Source: JAGNXB01 sp964471595 (GTDB taxonomy: Bacteria > Bacteroidota > Bacteroidia > Chitinophagales > Saprospiraceae). From it: a stretch of 64,000 bases of DNA. Made by a program: the position numbers and the translations under genes. A model generated the notes under the pieces. It was given only the letters and a program-made list of their open reading frames with translations. It searched no databases and was not told where the DNA came from. This document shows positions 62,059 to 64,000 of this stretch, one piece after another. The first letter of the stretch is position 1. Each line of letters begins with the position of its first letter. Location: positions 1-64,000 of the forward strand of contig CAYYGN010000002.1 of NCBI GenBank assembly GCA_964471595.1, given 5' to 3'.

Positions 62059-62495
62059 TGTTTCATGGGTGCCACTTCCGGAGGTGGCCCGGATACGGGG
62101 GTCGGGCATATTGCTGATGGTTGGGTACGTACGGGCCAACAGAAGGGTGTGTCGTATGAAGATGCAGGAGGCCCGGGAATCTCTCATGATGCTGTACTTG
62201 ACCGAGCCCGGTACCTGGAGGATGCCGTCCCATGCGCTTTGATGGACAGCACCTGCATGAATCCCCGGCAAACCTACCATCTGCAGCCTTCCTGTGGAAA
62301 TATGTGAAACGCCATAACCCGTAAGGCCAATCCGGTTTGCGTGCATACCAACACAAACATGATGATCACCAGTAATCTATGGTAGCCTCAATTCTGATGA
62401 TAACCATGAATGGGAAAACTTCACATCCGCTTGATTTCCAATAAAATCCTTAAATTTATTCATTCGGATCAAGTACTATATACCTTAAACCCTCT
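62059..62495. other. Region without a recognised gene
   Basis: About 440 bp between divergent genes. Short open frames on both strands overlap one another and have no recognisable content. It probably contains the promoter of the lipoprotein gene at 62502. Confidence 0.4.
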
Positions 62496-62501
62496 ATGGA
62501 C

Positions 62502-63014
62502 ATGATGAAACGAGTCCTCCTCCTCACAGCCCTCCTCCTGGCCGTAGTAGCCGGATGCACGAAGAAAGACCCCCCTTCCCCCTACCACAAGGACATCTTC
62601 CGTTGCAAGGTCAATGGCGAGGAGTGGGTGGCTACCTGCCCCTCCGATGGCCTCTTCGGCTGCCAGCCCATCGACTGCCAGTATTATTGGAAGGATACGA
62701 AAGGCTTTGAGATTGGTGCTAAAAGACGAACACATGATAATTCTGTTTACAATTCTTTGGGATTATATAAGCTCCAATCAGAAATTGGAGATAATGTATT
62801 AACATATACCTCAAGCACCTATTCGGATTTCAATAATAGTACTGGATGTAAGGTGTACTCTTTAGATACTACAAGCATAAGGAGATTGACGATTATTGAA
62901 GCAGATACGGTTAAATATTTAATTAAAGGAACGTTTGAGTTTACTGTATTTAATAAGTGCATGGATACTTTGCGATTTACAGAAGGTGAGTTCCATGTAA
63001 ACTTTCGTTATTAG
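62502..63014 (+). CDS. Small lipoprotein with CKVNG-x-x-W motif
   Basis: 170 residues from the ATG at 62502 (62496 is also possible). MMKRVLLLTALLLAVVAGCT is a lipoprotein signal with a VVAGC lipobox. The mature start shows FRCKVNGEEWVATC, a pattern also seen in the partial gene at 63617 (FGCKVNGKPWSYTP), so the two are probably related. The second half is AT-rich with beta-strand character (YLIKGTFEFTVFNK, RFTEGEFHVNFRY), like the DUF6252-type small lipoproteins of Bacteroidota. Function unknown. Confidence 0.8.
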   Translation: MMKRVLLLTALLLAVVAGCTKKDPPSPYHKDIFRCKVNGEEWVATCPSDGLFGCQPIDCQYYWKDTKGFEIGAKRRTHDNSVYNSLGLYKLQSEIGDNVLTYTSSTYSDFNNSTGCKVYSLDTTSIRRLTIIEADTVKYLIKGTFEFTVFNKCMDTLRFTEGEFHVNFRY

Positions 63015-63057
63015 CGCCAGGCAATCTTGGTCCATCATATCCCCAAAATCACATACC

Positions 63058-63495
63058 ATGCACAAGTTTTTATTGTTTCTGGTCTGTATGGCTTGCAGCC
63101 TTTCAGCCCGCGCCCAGGCGCCGGATACCACGATCGAGCAGCGCCTTTCGATGGCATTGTCCCAACTCGACTATGACTCCCTTATCACAGGTATCCATAT
63201 AGATCGTGTGCCACAGTACCTGCCTGTGGCGTTAATTGACGGAGGGGCATATGCCGACAGTATGGAGATGAGTTAGAAAACGCTTACCATGTTATATGGA
63301 ATGCTGGCATACTGTCAAGTTGATTCCATCCATTTCCCCCTTTTGGACAGTGCCTATACAGAGGCATGGCAGAGCCTGGAAGATCTCGACACCACTGTTA
63401 TTGGCGGCCTTTGGATGCGCTACGACCGCTTCAAACCGCTATATAAAGTCGTTTTTGAATGGGTGAGAATACCAAATACTGCATTTAGTTGTTAA
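63058..63495 (+). pseudogene. Broken secreted-protein gene (in-frame TAG)
   Basis: A signal peptide (MHKFLLFLVCMACSLSARAQ) opens a frame that reads VPQYLPVALIDGGAYADSME and then meets a TAG at 63274-63276. The same frame continues with coherent sequence (MLYGMLAYCQVDSIHFPLLD, VIGGLWMRYDRFKPLYKV) to a stop at 63495. The simplest reading is one former gene of at least 145 codons, now interrupted and probably truncated at its 3' end. Assembly error at the TAG is possible. Confidence 0.65.
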
Positions 63496-63616
63496 TGAAC
63501 TATTAATAATAGTTAAATCTTATCCCCTAATTAGATTATACAACAACTTAGTATCTGAAAATTGGACAGCCAGCCATGTTTTTTAGTTCTCACCACTATT
63601 TAATAATAAAGTAGGA

Positions 63617-64000
63617 ATGAACAGCCATTTTACGTTGTTTGCCATTGGAGTCATCATTGCATTTCTTTGTAGTGTTTCAGGTTGTAAGAAAATTGATTTT
63701 CTTAATCCCTGTGTGCCCCCTCCTGCCGTAGTACCTTCCAAAACCAGCAAAGGCCTGAATACCTTTGGGTGTAAAGTCAATGGTAAACCATGGAGTTATA
63801 CCCCGAAATTTTACCTCTGGCCTTTCGAAAGACCTTTATATTGTGTGTATGAAAGCAGCTTTACAAACTTACTTATTCGGGCCGAAAGAAACTATTTATT
63901 GTCATGTGATTCAGTAGTACAAATAATAGACCTAAGAATAAGAAATGTGGGAGATTCATTGAATGAGTACCTAGGGTATAACCGTAGGATTTTTCGTGAT
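63617..64000 (+). CDS. Small lipoprotein with CKVNG-x-x-W motif (3' end outside window)
   Basis: The ATG at 63617 opens 128 codons to the window edge. The N-terminus MNSHFTLFAIGVIIAFLCSV leads to a lipobox-like SVSGC. The mature region has TFGCKVNGKPWSYTP, matching the CKVNG-x-x-W pattern of the lipoprotein at 62502. The gene is clearly AT-rich relative to most of the window. Function unknown; a paralogue or diverged duplicate of its neighbour is likely. Confidence 0.75.
   Translation, partial: MNSHFTLFAIGVIIAFLCSVSGCKKIDFLNPCVPPPAVVPSKTSKGLNTFGCKVNGKPWSYTPKFYLWPFERPLYCVYESSFTNLLIRAERNYLLSCDSVVQIIDLRIRNVGDSLNEYLGYNRRIFRD

Noticed and set aside
62020..62346. 108-codon minus-strand frame upstream of the cysteine-repeat gene
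   Set aside because: It overlaps the best promoter candidate of that gene and has no recognisable content.

Overview
The window looks like a Bacteroidota chromosome segment of fairly high GC. Several proteins carry signal peptides followed by type IX secretion (T9SS) style C-termini, SprB-like and PKD repeats are present, menaquinone is made by the futalosine route (mqnD), there is a DUF3822-rsmD pair, and promoters resemble TTTG / TAnnTTTG. A Saprospiria- or Chitinophagia-like member is an inference only. A run of exactly 100 Ns at 43139-43238 shows that this is a scaffolded draft assembly.

Layout. 1-2830 (-): 3'-truncated giant surface protein with DUF11-type repeats, followed by about 1.2 kb without a confident gene. 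4-12 kb: lone TonB-like protein, SRPBCC protein, ChaN-like haem-binding protein, tRNA-Arg, MmcQ/YjbR protein and an overlapping FAD oxidoreductase, DUF697 protein, tsaD, then a four-gene run (pilin-like protein, DUF3822, rsmD, small secreted protein). 12-22 kb (+): argS, glnS, pyrR-pyrB, a thioredoxin-fold envelope protein, recQ and a glycosyltransferase, meeting a convergent MscS channel. 22-31 kb: cyclase-family hydrolase, coiled-coil lipoprotein, M1 aminopeptidase, tRNA-Leu and tRNA-Gly, DUF72-ppk1, tpiA, biotin carboxylase. 31-42 kb: acetoacetyl-CoA ligase, a TPR protein with its outer-membrane barrel partner, ald-rocD, mqnD and an RluA-family pseudouridine synthase.

42.9-43.8 kb: an array of palindromic 83- and 94-bp units, interrupted by the assembly gap, abuts the 3' end of tRNA-Ser. 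It is followed by a Crp-family regulator, a BioD-like/DRTGG protein, a large T9SS-exported thioredoxin/SprB/PKD protein, an oligopeptidase B and a class I aminotransferase.

52-59 kb (+): a tight run of glycosyltransferase 2, Gfo/Idh oxidoreductase, hexapeptide acetyltransferase, DegT aminotransferase and a multi-spanning GT-C-like protein with TPRs. This is best read as synthesis and transfer of an amino/acetamido sugar for a surface glycan. A carboxyltransferase subunit follows. 59-62 kb (-): an 893-residue secreted protein of eight cysteine-rich repeats in two alternating subtypes. 62-64 kb: a more AT-rich accessory edge with two small related lipoproteins and a broken gene.

The window is mostly housekeeping and central metabolism. 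The least explained elements are the palindromic array beside tRNA-Ser, the two-subtype cysteine-repeat secreted protein, the sugar operon ending in a GT-C/TPR fusion, and an RsmD whose catalytic DPPY motif reads GPPY.
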